DNA from: CAYXST01 sp964472495 | GTDB lineage: Bacteria > Patescibacteriota > Minisyncoccia > Portnoybacterales > UBA2143 | Length of the DNA stretch: 64,000 nucleotides | NCBI GenBank assembly: GCA_964472495.1 | Contig: CAYYLD010000001.1 | Location: 1 to 64,000 of the forward strand | Direction: 5' to 3' | Part shown: positions 43,222 to 51,967 of the stretch, one piece after another | How positions within the stretch are numbered: the first letter of the stretch is position 1 | Layout of the letters: each line of letters starts with the position of its first letter | The notes under the pieces: generated by a model | What the model saw: the letters and a program-made list of their open reading frames with translations, nothing else | Databases searched by the model: none | What the model was told of the DNA's origin: nothing | Translations under genes and position numbers: made by a program

Positions 43222-43714
43222 ATGTCTCCAGAATCTCTACTTTAGCTATTTTGAGACCAAACTCTTTAGCTTCTTGACGGCTGGCAAACCAGATATCCAC
43301 CTTATGGCTGTTCCGAGCAGCCATTCGGTCCTCAACAATGAAGATTTTATCTCCATACAATTGAGGGAAGCGAATCCTGGTACCAAATCTCAAGAAATTA
43401 CAAGCGACCACGCCGTCCCGGACATTACTGCCCGAAGCGGTAATAAAAGGCGTGGCGTCGGTTTGGTCAGGGGTGCTGGAATAAGCAGTTACCGGCACCC
43501 AGTATTGAGTAGCGACCACCGGCGTATCAGGATTAGTTGACTGAATCAAGGCCTGGCCCTGAAGAGTAACCAATCCGTCAAGCGGCGTCAGAGCTAAATC
43601 AACTTCTTGATTCCCAATCAAACTAAAGCCGGTTAAGGCCGATTGAGGGAAAACAAGGTGATAAATCAAGCTAACTAAAGTCAAAGAAGCGGAAATCTTA
43701 GGATTAGTATACAT
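43220..43714 (-). CDS. 3D-domain (YabE/RpfB-like) extracytoplasmic protein
   Basis: 164 aa: a moderately hydrophobic N-terminal stretch (about 8-28, possible signal anchor) followed by a 3D domain: VPVTAYSSTPDQTDATPFITASG, G-V-V-A-C-N and ending in DRMAARNSHKVDIWF, carrying the three conserved aspartates. Such domains are found in lytic-transglycosylase-like cell-wall enzymes (MltA fold), so a wall-remodelling role is likely. The terminator at 43194-43221 ends it. Confidence 0.85.
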   Translation of the reverse strand: MYTNPKISASLTLVSLIYHLVFPQSALTGFSLIGNQEVDLALTPLDGLVTLQGQALIQSTNPDTPVVATQYWVPVTAYSSTPDQTDATPFITASGSNVRDGVVACNFLRFGTRIRFPQLYGDKIFIVEDRMAARNSHKVDIWFASRQEAKEFGLKIAKVEILET

Positions 43715-43732
43715 ATTGTCCTTTCGGCAATC

Positions 43733-43757
43733 AAAAAATCCCCTTTCAGGGATTTCC
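43733..43757 (-). terminator. Terminator for the minus-strand tRNA cluster
   Basis: On the minus strand AAATCCC-TGAAA-GGGGATTT followed by TTTT. Lies downstream of the tRNA-Arg/Ala/Phe/Gly cluster. Confidence 0.5.
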
Positions 43758-43843
43758 TATATACTATCACATTATAAGTAATTTGTCAATAGTTTCAGCT
43801 GATTCCTAAAATTTCCGCTTTTGGCCATTTTCAGCTGTTTTTG

Positions 43844-43915
43844 AGCGGGTAACGGGAGTCGAACCCGTGTCTTCTCCATGGCAAGGAGATATAATAGCCA
43901 CTATACGATACCCGC
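43844..43915 (-). tRNA. tRNA-Gly(GCC)
   Basis: Minus strand: acceptor GCGGGTA/TACCCGC, discriminator U, anticodon loop TTGCCAT (GCC). CCA is not encoded. Confidence 0.92.
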
Positions 43916-43918
43916 TTT

Positions 43919-43993
43919 TGGTGCCGAGGGTGGGAGTCGAACCCACTACTTTCTCTTTTTCAGAGAGACACTCTACCGGTGAGTTACCTCGGC
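43919..43993 (-). tRNA. tRNA-Phe(GAA)
   Basis: Minus strand: acceptor GCCGAGG/CCTCGGC, discriminator A, CCA encoded, anticodon loop CTGAAAA (GAA). Confidence 0.9.
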
Positions 43994-44054
43994 ATGGCCC
44001 GCCAAGGGCGGACACAATTCTTGTAGCCAAAATAAATTTTAGACAAAAATTATG

Positions 44055-44128
44055 TGGACCCAGAGGGATTCGAACCCTCGACCTTTAGTATGCCATACTA
44101 ACGCGCTAACCAACTGCGCCATGGGCCC
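44055..44128 (-). tRNA. tRNA-Ala(GGC)
   Basis: Minus strand: acceptor GGGCCCA/TGGGTCC (one G-U), discriminator A, anticodon loop ATGGCAT (GGC). CCA is not encoded. Confidence 0.92.
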
Positions 44129-44146
44129 CTTTTTTGCCCACTCGGA

Positions 44147-44218
44147 TGCCCTCGGTAGGAATCGAACCCGCATCAAGGGCTTAGGACGCCCCTGCTCTAT
44201 CCGTTGAGCTACGAGGGC
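44147..44218 (-). tRNA. tRNA-Arg(CCT)
   Basis: Minus strand: acceptor GCCCTCG/CGAGGGC, discriminator A, anticodon stem GGGGC/GCCCT with loop GTCCTAA (CCT). CCA is not encoded. Confidence 0.92.
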
Positions 44219-44228
44219 TCAGAAATAT

Positions 44229-44256
44229 TTTACAATCTTAATTTTTTTGCTACAAT
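44229..44256 (+). promoter_or_regulatory. Candidate promoter for htrA
   Basis: TTTACA (44229-44234), 16-bp spacer, TACAAT (44251-44256). A second -10-like TATAAT lies 9 bp further on, so the exact start is uncertain. Confidence 0.42.
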
Positions 44257-44321
44257 AGAATGATATAATATTGACTAAAGATAGTCAATGAAATATACTT
44301 AATAAAAAGGAGAAAATAATT

Positions 44322-45392
44322 ATGGCTCAAAAATCTCCGGTGGTTGAAGTAGTTAAAAAAATAAGCCCGGCGGTCGTCAGTATTACCATCAGCAAGGACC
44401 TCCCTAAAATCAGAAAGTACTATATCCAGCCTTTTGACGAATTATTTGGTCCTTATGGCCAACCAGTCCCTCAATACCGGCAAGAAGGACGCCAAAAGGT
44501 TAAGATTGGCGGCGGCAGCGGCTTTTTTGTTTCGCCAGACGGCGTTATTTTAACCAATCGCCATGTTATCGTCTCGCCTAATGTTGATTACACTATTACG
44601 ACCACTGATGAAAAAGAATATCAGGCCGAAATTTTAGCCCGCGACCCGGTTAATGACGTAGCCATTATTAAAGTCAAGAATGCCAAGGGCAGAAAATTCC
44701 CTATCTTAGAATTAGGCGATTCTGCCAAGGCGGAATTAGGTCAAGGCGTCATTGCCATCGGCAATGCCTTGGGCACTTTTCGTAATACGGTTTCAACCGG
44801 GGTTGTTTCCGGTCTCAGTCGTTTTATCACCGCCCACGACGGCCTTTCGGGCCAAGCTGCTTCCTTGCGGGGATTAATTCAAACTGACGCGGCTATCAAT
44901 CCAGGTAATTCCGGTGGTCCTTTAGTTGACTTAGACGGTAAAGTTATTGCCATTAATGTAGCCATCGTCATAGGCGCTCAAAATATTGGTTTTGCTATCC
45001 CGGTTAATAACGCCAAGAAAGATTTGGATGACTTGAAAAAACATGGTCGGATTATTCAGCCATTCTTAGGTGTTCGTTATATTTTAATCAACAAAGCTCT
45101 TCAAGAATCTTTCCGCCAAAGATTTAACATCGATATACCGATTGATTACGGCGCTTTAATTATCCGAGAGCCAGGCAGCGGAGAGCCAGCTGTCGTTCCC
45201 AACAGTCCAGCCAATAAAGCTGGTTTAATGGAACGCGATATTATTTTAGAATTCAATAAGGTCAAGATAACTGATAAAAATCCTCTTCAGGAGTTGATTC
45301 ATAAGGCCAAGCCGGGTGACACGATTGATATTAAAATTTTGCGGGGGGATAAATTAGGAACGTTAAAATTAAAATTGGAAGAGAGGAAGTGA
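44322..45392 (+). CDS. HtrA/Deg-type trypsin-like serine protease with PDZ domain, no signal peptide
   Basis: 356 aa. The catalytic triad is H (LTNRHVI), D (DPVNDVAIIKV) and S (INPGNSGGPL); a PDZ domain occupies about 250-350 (SPANKAGLMERDIILEFN). It starts directly with the pre-protease helix (SPVVEVVKKISPAVVSI) and lacks an N-terminal membrane segment, so either it acts in the cytoplasm or its export route is unusual. The start has AAAAGGAG at good spacing. It has its own probable promoter and a terminator. Confidence 0.93.
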   Translation: MAQKSPVVEVVKKISPAVVSITISKDLPKIRKYYIQPFDELFGPYGQPVPQYRQEGRQKVKIGGGSGFFVSPDGVILTNRHVIVSPNVDYTITTTDEKEYQAEILARDPVNDVAIIKVKNAKGRKFPILELGDSAKAELGQGVIAIGNALGTFRNTVSTGVVSGLSRFITAHDGLSGQAASLRGLIQTDAAINPGNSGGPLVDLDGKVIAINVAIVIGAQNIGFAIPVNNAKKDLDDLKKHGRIIQPFLGVRYILINKALQESFRQRFNIDIPIDYGALIIREPGSGEPAVVPNSPANKAGLMERDIILEFNKVKITDKNPLQELIHKAKPGDTIDIKILRGDKLGTLKLKLEERK

Positions 45393-45415
45393 CTCTGCCT
45401 GAGAACAGAAACAAA

Positions 45416-45441
45416 AGCCCTCTGAAAACCAGAGGGTTTTT
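45416..45441 (+). terminator. Rho-independent terminator after htrA
   Basis: CCCTCTG-AAAAC-CAGAGGG followed by TTTTT. Confidence 0.68.
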
Positions 45442-45446
45442 GCTAT

Positions 45447-45521
45447 CTAAGGGTGTAGTTTTGAGGGATACCCTTGGAGGGGACGCCCTTGGAGAGCGGT
45501 CGTCGGAATGACACCCTTTAG
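45447..45521. repeat. Palindromic element at the end of the M50 protease gene
   Basis: Arms CTAAGGGTGT (45447-45456) and ACACCCTTTAG (45511-45521) with one bulge. Inside are two copies of CCCTTGGAG. The stop codon of the M50 gene (complement of 45518-45520) lies in the arm. CTAAGGG arms match the valS element. Confidence 0.6.
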
Positions 45522-46141
45522 AGAGGAATGCCAACAATTAGCTGATAAACCAAAAAAATTAGAGGTAAAATCCACTGGAAAGCAAAAAAGATAAAGAGAA
45601 GCAAGACGAACATGCCATAACGCTCTAAAAAAATTCTCAAATTCCTCCAAGAATGGGGCAAAAAGGCAAAAAGAATTTTAGAGCCGTCTAGAGGAGGCAG
45701 AGGAATAGAATTGAAAATAGCTAAAAGGAGATTAAGAAAAATAATCAAACTAAGAATTTGAATTAAACCGGCTGAAATAAATTGACCGGGTAAGAAACGC
45801 AGAAAAAAGCCAAAAACCAAAGCAATCAAAAGATTGGCCGAAGGACCGGCTGCAGCTACCTTAGCTATTCCCCAACGCTGGTCGCGTAAGTTATAGGGAT
45901 TAAAGGGGACTGGTTTAGCCCAGCCGAAGATAAAGCCGCCGCCGGATAATCTGGAAAGAAAGAACAACGTTAACGGCACAATAAAGGACCCTATCGGATC
46001 CAGATGTTTAAGCGGATTTAGGGTCAATCGGCCAGAATATTTGGCTGTGGAATCCCCTAAACGATAAGCCATCCATCCATGAGCGAATTCGTGAACGGTA
46101 ACCGAGAATAATAGGACAGCTAAAGAGAAAATAATGTCCAT
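45518..46141 (-). CDS. Site-2-type M50 metalloprotease (membrane)
   Basis: 207 aa with about six helices. The zinc motif HEFAHGWMAYRLG (HExxH) lies in the first helix and SIPLPPLDGSKIL (the DG motif giving the third ligand) in a later one. This short form (FpvI/SpoIVFB-like without PDZ or CBS) belongs to the rhomboid-like M50 group common in bacteria. Its stop codon lies in a palindromic arm. It is divergent from rpmB. Confidence 0.9.
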   Translation of the reverse strand: MDIIFSLAVLLFSVTVHEFAHGWMAYRLGDSTAKYSGRLTLNPLKHLDPIGSFIVPLTLFFLSRLSGGGFIFGWAKPVPFNPYNLRDQRWGIAKVAAAGPSANLLIALVFGFFLRFLPGQFISAGLIQILSLIIFLNLLLAIFNSIPLPPLDGSKILFAFLPHSWRNLRIFLERYGMFVLLLFIFFAFQWILPLIFLVYQLIVGIPL

Positions 46142-46186
46142 AAAGCACTTGAAAATTTATTGTTTAGATGATAAAATAAAGCCATT

Positions 46187-46378
46187 ATGTCAAGACGTTG
46201 TGCTATCTGCGGCAAAAAATCAATGGTCGCTACGGTTCGTAAAAAGCTTCGTGGTAAGTATAACCCAACGACCAAAAAAAGAAAATACCCCAATCTACAA
46301 TGGGTTTATTTGCCCAATGGCCGAAGAGTTAAGGCCTGTGCTAAGTGTATTAAGGCTATGGGTAAAAGCAAAAAATAA
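46187..46378 (+). CDS. rpmB: 50S ribosomal protein L28, zinc-binding form
   Basis: 63 aa. The N-terminal CAICGKK and C-terminal CAKCIKAMGK give the two CxxC pairs of the zinc-binding L28 type. The middle KYNPTTKKRKYPNLQWV fits the family. 41 bp beyond the divergent M50 start; tRNA-Pro begins 3 bp after its stop. Confidence 0.93.
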   Translation: MSRRCAICGKKSMVATVRKKLRGKYNPTTKKRKYPNLQWVYLPNGRRVKACAKCIKAMGKSKK

Positions 46379-46381
46379 TGA

Positions 46382-46455
46382 CGGGCTGTGGCCTAGCGGT
46401 TTAAGGCACACGCATGGGGTGCGTGGGATCGCGGGTTCGAATCCCGCCAGCCCGA
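46382..46455 (+). tRNA. tRNA-Pro(GGG)
   Basis: Acceptor CGGGCTG/CAGCCCG, discriminator A, anticodon stem CACGC/GCGTG with loop ATGGGGT (GGG). CCA is not encoded. The discriminator base is also the first base of the left 127-bp inverted repeat. Confidence 0.92.
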
Positions 46456-46581
46456 CTGGACAAAGCTCGAACCTTTTTCGAGCAACAATTTCTTACCCCA
46501 GAACCCTTCCAATTTTTTCGTCGCCTATTTGCCTTGTTCGTAACCGAGAAGCAAAGGTGGGACGAGCCAAAAATTATTGAA
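46455..46581. repeat. Left 127-bp inverted repeat
   Basis: Reads ACTGGACAAAGCTCGAACC at the outer end. It contains a hairpin GCTCGAA-CCTTT-TTCGAGC (46465-46483) that may also act as a tRNA-Pro processing or termination signal. Exact reverse complement of 51968-52094. Confidence 0.97.
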
Positions 46582-46864
46582 AGGTTGTGGAAAACTTACT
46601 TTGCCACGATTGGAATTATTTAGTATTATTATAATTGAACTGATTAAACAATAGATATTTGTTCCTATTTATTTTTTACAGCAAAATAAAGTTATGGAGG
46701 GTTATGTAAAAAATAAGACGAACTATGCTAATTTTGTCAAAATAAAAGATGGCATAATTAACGCTTGCCGACTTTTTGTTTTGGCAAAAAATCTTAATAG
46801 AAACACTGTTTTTAACAGCGTTTTTTGTTTGTGAAAGGTCAAAATAAAAATTCATTATTGAGTT
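46582..46864 (+). other. Non-coding stretch before the island operon
   Basis: AT-rich, no open frame with a start signal. It holds a terminator-like hairpin at 46802-46826 and a possible TTGTCA (about 46735), but no clear promoter for the kinase could be fixed. A small RNA between these signals is possible and unproven. Confidence 0.5.
46802..46826 (+). terminator. Terminator-like hairpin upstream of the kinase gene
   Basis: AACACTGTT-TTT-AACAGCGTT (one mismatch) followed by TTTTT. It would stop read-through from tRNA-Pro before the island operon. Confidence 0.5.
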
Positions 46865-48070
46865 ATGAAAAAAGTTAAAAAAACAAAGGGAGGAAAAAAA
46901 CTAAATATTCCCCAGTCAAAAGAAACAGTCAGCGAACGAGAGGCGATTCTCACCTCTGTCGGCGATCCTGTAATGGGATTGGCGGTCGTTGACAAAGATG
47001 GGAGAATAATACATGTCAATGCAGGCTTTGGAGCGCTGACTGGCTGGAAAAAAGAAGAAGTGATTGGCAAATCTTTGGTTAAAGTTATCCCCAGAGAAGA
47101 TGAAAATAGGAATAGAATACCATTCCGAGAAAGAGTCCTCTCCGAGGTATTGTCAGGAAAAGTAATAACTACTATAGCTGTTAATGTTGCGGCTAATATT
47201 GAAAAACTGCCTACTTTTTATTACGTCCGAAAAGACAAAAGCAGATTTCCGGCCAGCAGTGTTATAAGCCCCGTGTTGTTTAAGGGAAAGATAACCGGAG
47301 CCGCAGAAGTTTTTTACGACATTACTAAAGAAAAAGAATTAGAGCGAATCAGGATAGATTTTTTGTCACTGGCCTCTCATCAATTGCGCACTCCGCTTTC
47401 CGGCACCAAGTGGTTGATTGAAACGATGTATAAAGGACTCGTAGGCGAGATGACAAAAAAACAAAAAGAGTATCTTGATGATATTTATAAAGTTAATGAG
47501 CAGATGATTAAGCTTGTTTCCGATATCTTGAGCACGTTGCGGCTGGAGAGCGAGGCGGCGCTAATAAAAAAAGAGAAAGTTTCAGTATTATCTCTTTTTA
47601 AAGATATTTTAACTGCAGTGACGCCGGCAGCCAAAGAGAGGAGAGTATTATTACAAAGCCCATTAAATCATCGGAGACTTATTATTGAGATAGACCCAGA
47701 AATATTGAAATCAATTCTTAGATCTTTTCTTTCTAACGCTATTAATTATTCAAGGCCGGGTCAAAAAGTGATTTTGGATGTTAAAAAAGAATCAGGGGCG
47801 GTAGTATTTTTTGTTCGCGATTTCGGGATCGGTATCCCCCAAAAGGAGCAGAAAAGAATGTTTGAACGATTTTATCGCGCTTCTAATGCAAGGGCTTTTA
47901 AACCAACTGGCACAGGTCTCGGTCTTAACATTGCCAGAGTGCTGGCTGAAAAGATTGGCGCAGAAATTTCATTTGAATCCAAAGAGAATAAAGGTTCTAC
48001 CTTTTATTTACGCATCCCCAAAAGGTCGAACAGGGGTGCCAAAGCGAAAAGCCGTAAGGCTAAAAAGTAA
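46865..48070 (+). CDS. Soluble PAS sensor histidine kinase
   Basis: 401 aa without transmembrane segments. A basic N-terminus precedes a PAS domain (about 25-155: VVDKDGRIIHVNAGFGALTGW, then EVFYDITKEKE), the HisKA dimerisation domain with phospho-acceptor H172 in LASHQLRTPLSG, and a HATPase_c domain with N-box SNAINYS, FVRDFGIGIP (G1), ERFYRASNA and GTGLGLNIA (G2). It senses a cytosolic or membrane-proximal signal, not an external one directly. First gene of the island operon, directly followed by a response regulator. Confidence 0.95.
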   Translation: MKKVKKTKGGKKLNIPQSKETVSEREAILTSVGDPVMGLAVVDKDGRIIHVNAGFGALTGWKKEEVIGKSLVKVIPREDENRNRIPFRERVLSEVLSGKVITTIAVNVAANIEKLPTFYYVRKDKSRFPASSVISPVLFKGKITGAAEVFYDITKEKELERIRIDFLSLASHQLRTPLSGTKWLIETMYKGLVGEMTKKQKEYLDDIYKVNEQMIKLVSDILSTLRLESEAALIKKEKVSVLSLFKDILTAVTPAAKERRVLLQSPLNHRRLIIEIDPEILKSILRSFLSNAINYSRPGQKVILDVKKESGAVVFFVRDFGIGIPQKEQKRMFERFYRASNARAFKPTGTGLGLNIARVLAEKIGAEISFESKENKGSTFYLRIPKRSNRGAKAKSRKAKK

Positions 48071-48088
48071 AAAATCTAATAAACTAAA

Positions 48089-48481
48089 ATGAGTCATATA
48101 TTAATTGTTGAAGACGAAGATTTTTTAATTCGGACACTTGAAGATAATTTAGTCACCGAGGGCTATACGGTTGATATTGCCAAAGATGGAGAGGAGGCGG
48201 TTGAGAAAATAGGAAAAAAGAAGCCAGACCTTATTCTGCTTGACATTTTGATGCCCAAAAAGGATGGCTTTTATGTGCTGGGGGAGACAAAAAAGAATCC
48301 TGAATGGAAATTGATTCCAGTGATTGTTTTGTCGAATCTTGGAGAAGATACGTTAATCAAGCGGGCTCTGGGGATGGGCGCTGATGACTATTTTGTAAAA
48401 TCACAACACCCGATTCAAGAAATAATTGAAAAAGCGAAAGATTATCTTGAAGGCAGAAAAGCGGCCAAGCCCCGTCTTTAA
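48089..48481 (+). CDS. CheY-like single-domain response regulator
   Basis: 130-aa receiver domain: E8/D9 in ILIVEDE, phospho-acceptor D52 (LILLDILMPKKDG), S in VIVLSNLG, K in DYFVKSQHP. No DNA-binding output domain, so it signals through protein contact. It resembles the pil-operon regulator at 4483-4848 in size and in the NLG/GAD motifs. Probable partner of the adjacent kinase (18-bp gap). Confidence 0.93.
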   Translation: MSHILIVEDEDFLIRTLEDNLVTEGYTVDIAKDGEEAVEKIGKKKPDLILLDILMPKKDGFYVLGETKKNPEWKLIPVIVLSNLGEDTLIKRALGMGADDYFVKSQHPIQEIIEKAKDYLEGRKAAKPRL

Positions 48482-48492
48482 CAGCCGATAAA

Positions 48493-50169
48493 ATGAAACT
48501 TCAGCATATATGTTTCTCACTATTGATCCTAGCATTGGTTCTGTTTTTGCTTCCGATTGTCGTTGTAGCCGATCCGCCAGGCAGCGCAGTTAAATTTGTC
48601 ATTTTAAAACCAGATGACAGCATAGTTGGCACGCCAGTAACTGTTACTATTGAAGCCCAAAAAAGCAATAATCAGGTTGATACGGATTATCAAAGCGATG
48701 TAACTCTTGTGACCAACGGCTCGGCCACGGGCGCCGGTCTGGTGGACATTGTCAACGGCATAGGCACGATTGAAATCAATGACGAAGTGGCTGAAACCGT
48801 CAATCTTTCGCTTTCTGACACAAAAGAAACCGGACTGGATGTGAGTTCTACCCAAGAGGTTGATTTTGAAGCCGCTGAAGAAGCAGTTTGGAATCAAACA
48901 GATTTTTGGTTCAGAGATGACGACGGAGACGAGGCTACTGCCAGCGGGTTTGGAGCTGAAAACGTAAGTCAGAATACAAATATTATCAATGTGCCGCAGG
49001 GGACAAACTTGCGTCTGCGTTTTGGCATCAGGGTTACTGGCTTTAGCGGTACCCTTATCCCTTGTCTTGAGTTTAAGCAGGGCGCTGATTGTGCTACCGG
49101 CAATTGGACAGTTATTACTCCAACGAGTGATACTTTTAATCTTTATTTATCAGACAATTTTGATGATGGCGACGCTACCACCAAGCAAATCACAAACGGT
49201 TCTTTTGTCGCCGGCCAAATTCTGGAGTCAACCAATCCGGCTTCTTCTTTAGACCTGGCTAAGAACAAAAACACGGAATACGAATGGTCAATAGAAGTTG
49301 CCGGGGATGTCCCAGTCAGCACAACTTACAGTTTTAGGGTTAGTAATAATGGGACTGCCTTTGATAACTACGATGTGTGTCCGTCTCTGACGACTCAATC
49401 GGGGTCAGAACCAGAGCCAGAACCAGAGCCGACTCCATCTGGCGGAAGCAAAGTAAGACCTACCACGGTAACATTTTCCGGAAGAGCTTTTCCGAACGCC
49501 AAAATATTGGTGTTAGATAAAGATGCAAGGTTAAGAAAGGCAATTAGCCAAGATTTTGTAGCTGACGAAGAAGGAAAATTTAGCGTGAGCTTCATTGGCA
49601 TAATGCAAAGTTGGCATAGTTTTGGTCTTTTGATAAAAGACAAAGAAAATCGGACCACTCAGACGAAATTTTTTAATATTGATACTTTGGCCAATGACCT
49701 GGTGGTAAAAGATATTCTGGTACCACCAACCGTAGGTTTTACTCAAGGGGTAGTTACGCGAGGACGCAACGCCGTCATTGTCGGCTACGCTGCCCCAGAA
49801 AATGACGTTGAAATAGAAATAGGAGATATCAAGAAAGAAATTAAAGCAGAAAAAGATGGTTCATATAAAGCAGAAGTTAATACAGGAATGCTTGAATTTG
49901 ACCAGCATAGAGTACGCGTAAAACAAATTGATCCGCAAGAAAAAAGGGAAAGCGATTTTTCAGTAACGAAAACTTTAGTGGTTTCGCGTCTTGCTTCGCC
50001 AAAAACAGATTTGTCCGGCGATGGCCGGGTAGATATTAGAGATTGGAGCATGTTTCTTTCAAGGTGGGAGTCAAAAGACAAAAGTCAGAAAAAAATAATT
50101 GATTTCAACGATGACGGGGAAATAAATATTTCAGATTTTAGTATATTTATTCGTGCTATTAAAAAATAA
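48493..50169 (+). CDS. Secreted protein with Ig-like domains and a C-terminal dockerin
   Basis: 558 aa. A signal peptide (about 1-26) precedes an Ig-like adhesion fold (about 30-130: VKFVILKPDDSIVGTPVTVT), a second beta domain (about 130-300), a Glu/Pro linker (about 303-315) and two further beta modules. The end (about 505-556) is a type I dockerin: two calcium loops DLSGDGRVDIRD and DFNDDGEINISD, each followed by a helix. A dockerin binds cohesin modules, and a cohesin protein is encoded next. No catalytic domain is recognised, so it may be structural or adhesive. Confidence 0.85.
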   Translation: MKLQHICFSLLILALVLFLLPIVVVADPPGSAVKFVILKPDDSIVGTPVTVTIEAQKSNNQVDTDYQSDVTLVTNGSATGAGLVDIVNGIGTIEINDEVAETVNLSLSDTKETGLDVSSTQEVDFEAAEEAVWNQTDFWFRDDDGDEATASGFGAENVSQNTNIINVPQGTNLRLRFGIRVTGFSGTLIPCLEFKQGADCATGNWTVITPTSDTFNLYLSDNFDDGDATTKQITNGSFVAGQILESTNPASSLDLAKNKNTEYEWSIEVAGDVPVSTTYSFRVSNNGTAFDNYDVCPSLTTQSGSEPEPEPEPTPSGGSKVRPTTVTFSGRAFPNAKILVLDKDARLRKAISQDFVADEEGKFSVSFIGIMQSWHSFGLLIKDKENRTTQTKFFNIDTLANDLVVKDILVPPTVGFTQGVVTRGRNAVIVGYAAPENDVEIEIGDIKKEIKAEKDGSYKAEVNTGMLEFDQHRVRVKQIDPQEKRESDFSVTKTLVVSRLASPKTDLSGDGRVDIRDWSMFLSRWESKDKSQKKIIDFNDDGEINISDFSIFIRAIKK

Positions 50170-50178
50170 AATGAAAAA

Positions 50179-51915
50179 ATGAAATATCAATTTAAAACAA
50201 TTATAGCCATATTGGCTGGGGTCATTGCTTGGGGTATTTTTTCTTCGGCGCAGGCCGCTACACTTTCTTTAACACCTATTAGTTCCGAGATTGGAATCGG
50301 AGAAAAAATGACGATTGAGATTAGGATTGATAGCGAAGGGGAAAGCTTTAACGCAGCCCAGGCAGTAATTCGTTTCCCTAAAGATACGCTTGAGGTGACT
50401 GCATTAGACAAAGCAGAATCCGTATTCAGCTTTTGGCTTGAAGAGCCAAATTTTTCAAATACGGACGGAGTTGTATCATTTATCGGCGGCACACCGTCCG
50501 GAGTTTCCGGGGGCGCTGTCAGAGTTCTGAAGATAGAATTTCTGGCCAAAGGAACTGGTAGCGGGACACTTTCTTTTGTAGAAGCCGCTGTCACGGCGGC
50601 TGACGGAAGCGGAACCAATATACTATCAGAGATAAATGATGCAGTGATTATGGTAGTCCCTCAAAGAGTTATTCCAAAAGTTCCAGAATCCCAGCAAAAA
50701 ATTCCGGAGCCCGAACAAATTGTCCGGAAACCCGCGCCTTCAGAGAAATTGCCTTCAAGCCCCGTTCTTAAAATTTCACTCTATCCTGAAGAAACCCGTT
50801 GGTATAATCTGGTGGCGCAGTTTACGGTAAGTTGGGATTTACCGCTTGATATTTCTGGCGTGAGCACGGCGCTCAACAAATACCCAAACTCTATCCCGCC
50901 CGGACGATCCGAAGGACTTTTTGATAATAAAAGCTTCGCGGCGCTCGGAGACGGCATTTGGTACCTTCATGTTCGTTTTCAAAACAATCTTGGCTGGGGA
51001 CCGACTGCGCATCACCGTTTGGCCGTTGATACCCAACCCCCACTTGGTTTTGAGCTTACCGTCGTTGAAGGCGAGGCGACTGATAATCCAACCCCTACGT
51101 TTCAATTCAAGACCAGCGACGCTCTCTCTGGTCTTCGAGAGTACCAGGTAAGAATTGGCGACGGAGATCTGATAAAAATTCCCGCAGCGGAGTTTAATGG
51201 GAGCTTTAAGTTACCATTGCAATCGCCGGGTAAGCGGCGGATTACCGTAAAAGCGGTTGATCAGGCCGATAATGGCATTGAAGATGACGTAATGCTGGAA
51301 ACTATTCCTATTGCGTCACCGACCATAAGTTTTGTTACCAGGGAATTATTCTCTGATGAGGAAAGAGGCTTAACTATCAAAGGAACGGCCTTGCCGGGTG
51401 TTAATATGCTGCTGGCTGTTCTTCGGCAAGGCGCGCTTGTTGCTGAAAGCACAATTCGCGCTGATGAAAAAGGCAACTGGGAATTTACTTTTGACCAGCC
51501 TTTTAGGAATGGACGGTATATTTTAACTGCCCAGAGTCAAGATGAGCGAGGCGCCTTGAGCTTAACAGTGGAATCTCCAGAAGTGCGGGTCAAAAGCAAG
51601 CCGATTATCCAGATTGGGTTTATCCAGCTGGGGAAAGGCGGCGCGGCCCTGCTCTTGCTTTTCATACTGATAGTAGGGTTTGGCACAGGAGCTTGGTTTT
51701 ATAAAAAACGGCAGGAGAAATTAGCCCTGCGACTTTTGGTTGTTAAAACCGACATGGCCAAGGTCTTTAAACTTATTCAGGACGATATAGAAAAATTACA
51801 AAAAGCCATTGGAACTCCAATCGAGGCGGACGACGAATTTATGATGAAAAGACTGCAGGAAAATATCAAGAAAATGGAAGGATATCTCAAAAAAGAAATA
51901 GAGAAATTAGAATAG
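50179..51915 (+). CDS. Membrane-anchored cohesin-domain protein
   Basis: 578 aa: signal peptide (about 1-27), a cohesin-like domain (about 28-160: LTPISSEIGIGEKMTIEIRI, AAQAVIRFPKDTLEVTAL, VLKIEFLAKGTGSGTL), a Pro-rich linker (about 165-200), Ig-like beta modules (about 200-475), a transmembrane helix (about 484-505) and a charged cytoplasmic coiled-coil tail to 578. The topology would present the cohesin outside and hold a tail inside, where the tail could meet the operon's kinase or regulator. Cohesin assignment is by pattern, not by search. Confidence 0.82.
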   Translation: MKYQFKTIIAILAGVIAWGIFSSAQAATLSLTPISSEIGIGEKMTIEIRIDSEGESFNAAQAVIRFPKDTLEVTALDKAESVFSFWLEEPNFSNTDGVVSFIGGTPSGVSGGAVRVLKIEFLAKGTGSGTLSFVEAAVTAADGSGTNILSEINDAVIMVVPQRVIPKVPESQQKIPEPEQIVRKPAPSEKLPSSPVLKISLYPEETRWYNLVAQFTVSWDLPLDISGVSTALNKYPNSIPPGRSEGLFDNKSFAALGDGIWYLHVRFQNNLGWGPTAHHRLAVDTQPPLGFELTVVEGEATDNPTPTFQFKTSDALSGLREYQVRIGDGDLIKIPAAEFNGSFKLPLQSPGKRRITVKAVDQADNGIEDDVMLETIPIASPTISFVTRELFSDEERGLTIKGTALPGVNMLLAVLRQGALVAESTIRADEKGNWEFTFDQPFRNGRYILTAQSQDERGALSLTVESPEVRVKSKPIIQIGFIQLGKGGAALLLLFILIVGFGTGAWFYKKRQEKLALRLLVVKTDMAKVFKLIQDDIEKLQKAIGTPIEADDEFMMKRLQENIKKMEGYLKKEIEKLE

Positions 51916-51967
51916 TTGATAATTTGTTTACATTTTTGACCGAATTCATCGCTCTCTTTATTTTCTC

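Noticed and set aside
46134..46580. Open frame crossing rpmB, tRNA-Pro and the left inverted repeat
   Set aside because: Runs through a real ribosomal gene in another frame, a tRNA and the repeat; not a gene.
46455..46581. Repeat as a duplicated tRNA fragment (classical att site)
   Set aside because: Only the final base of the tRNA is shared; the other 126 bp are not tRNA sequence, and the copy is inverted, not direct.
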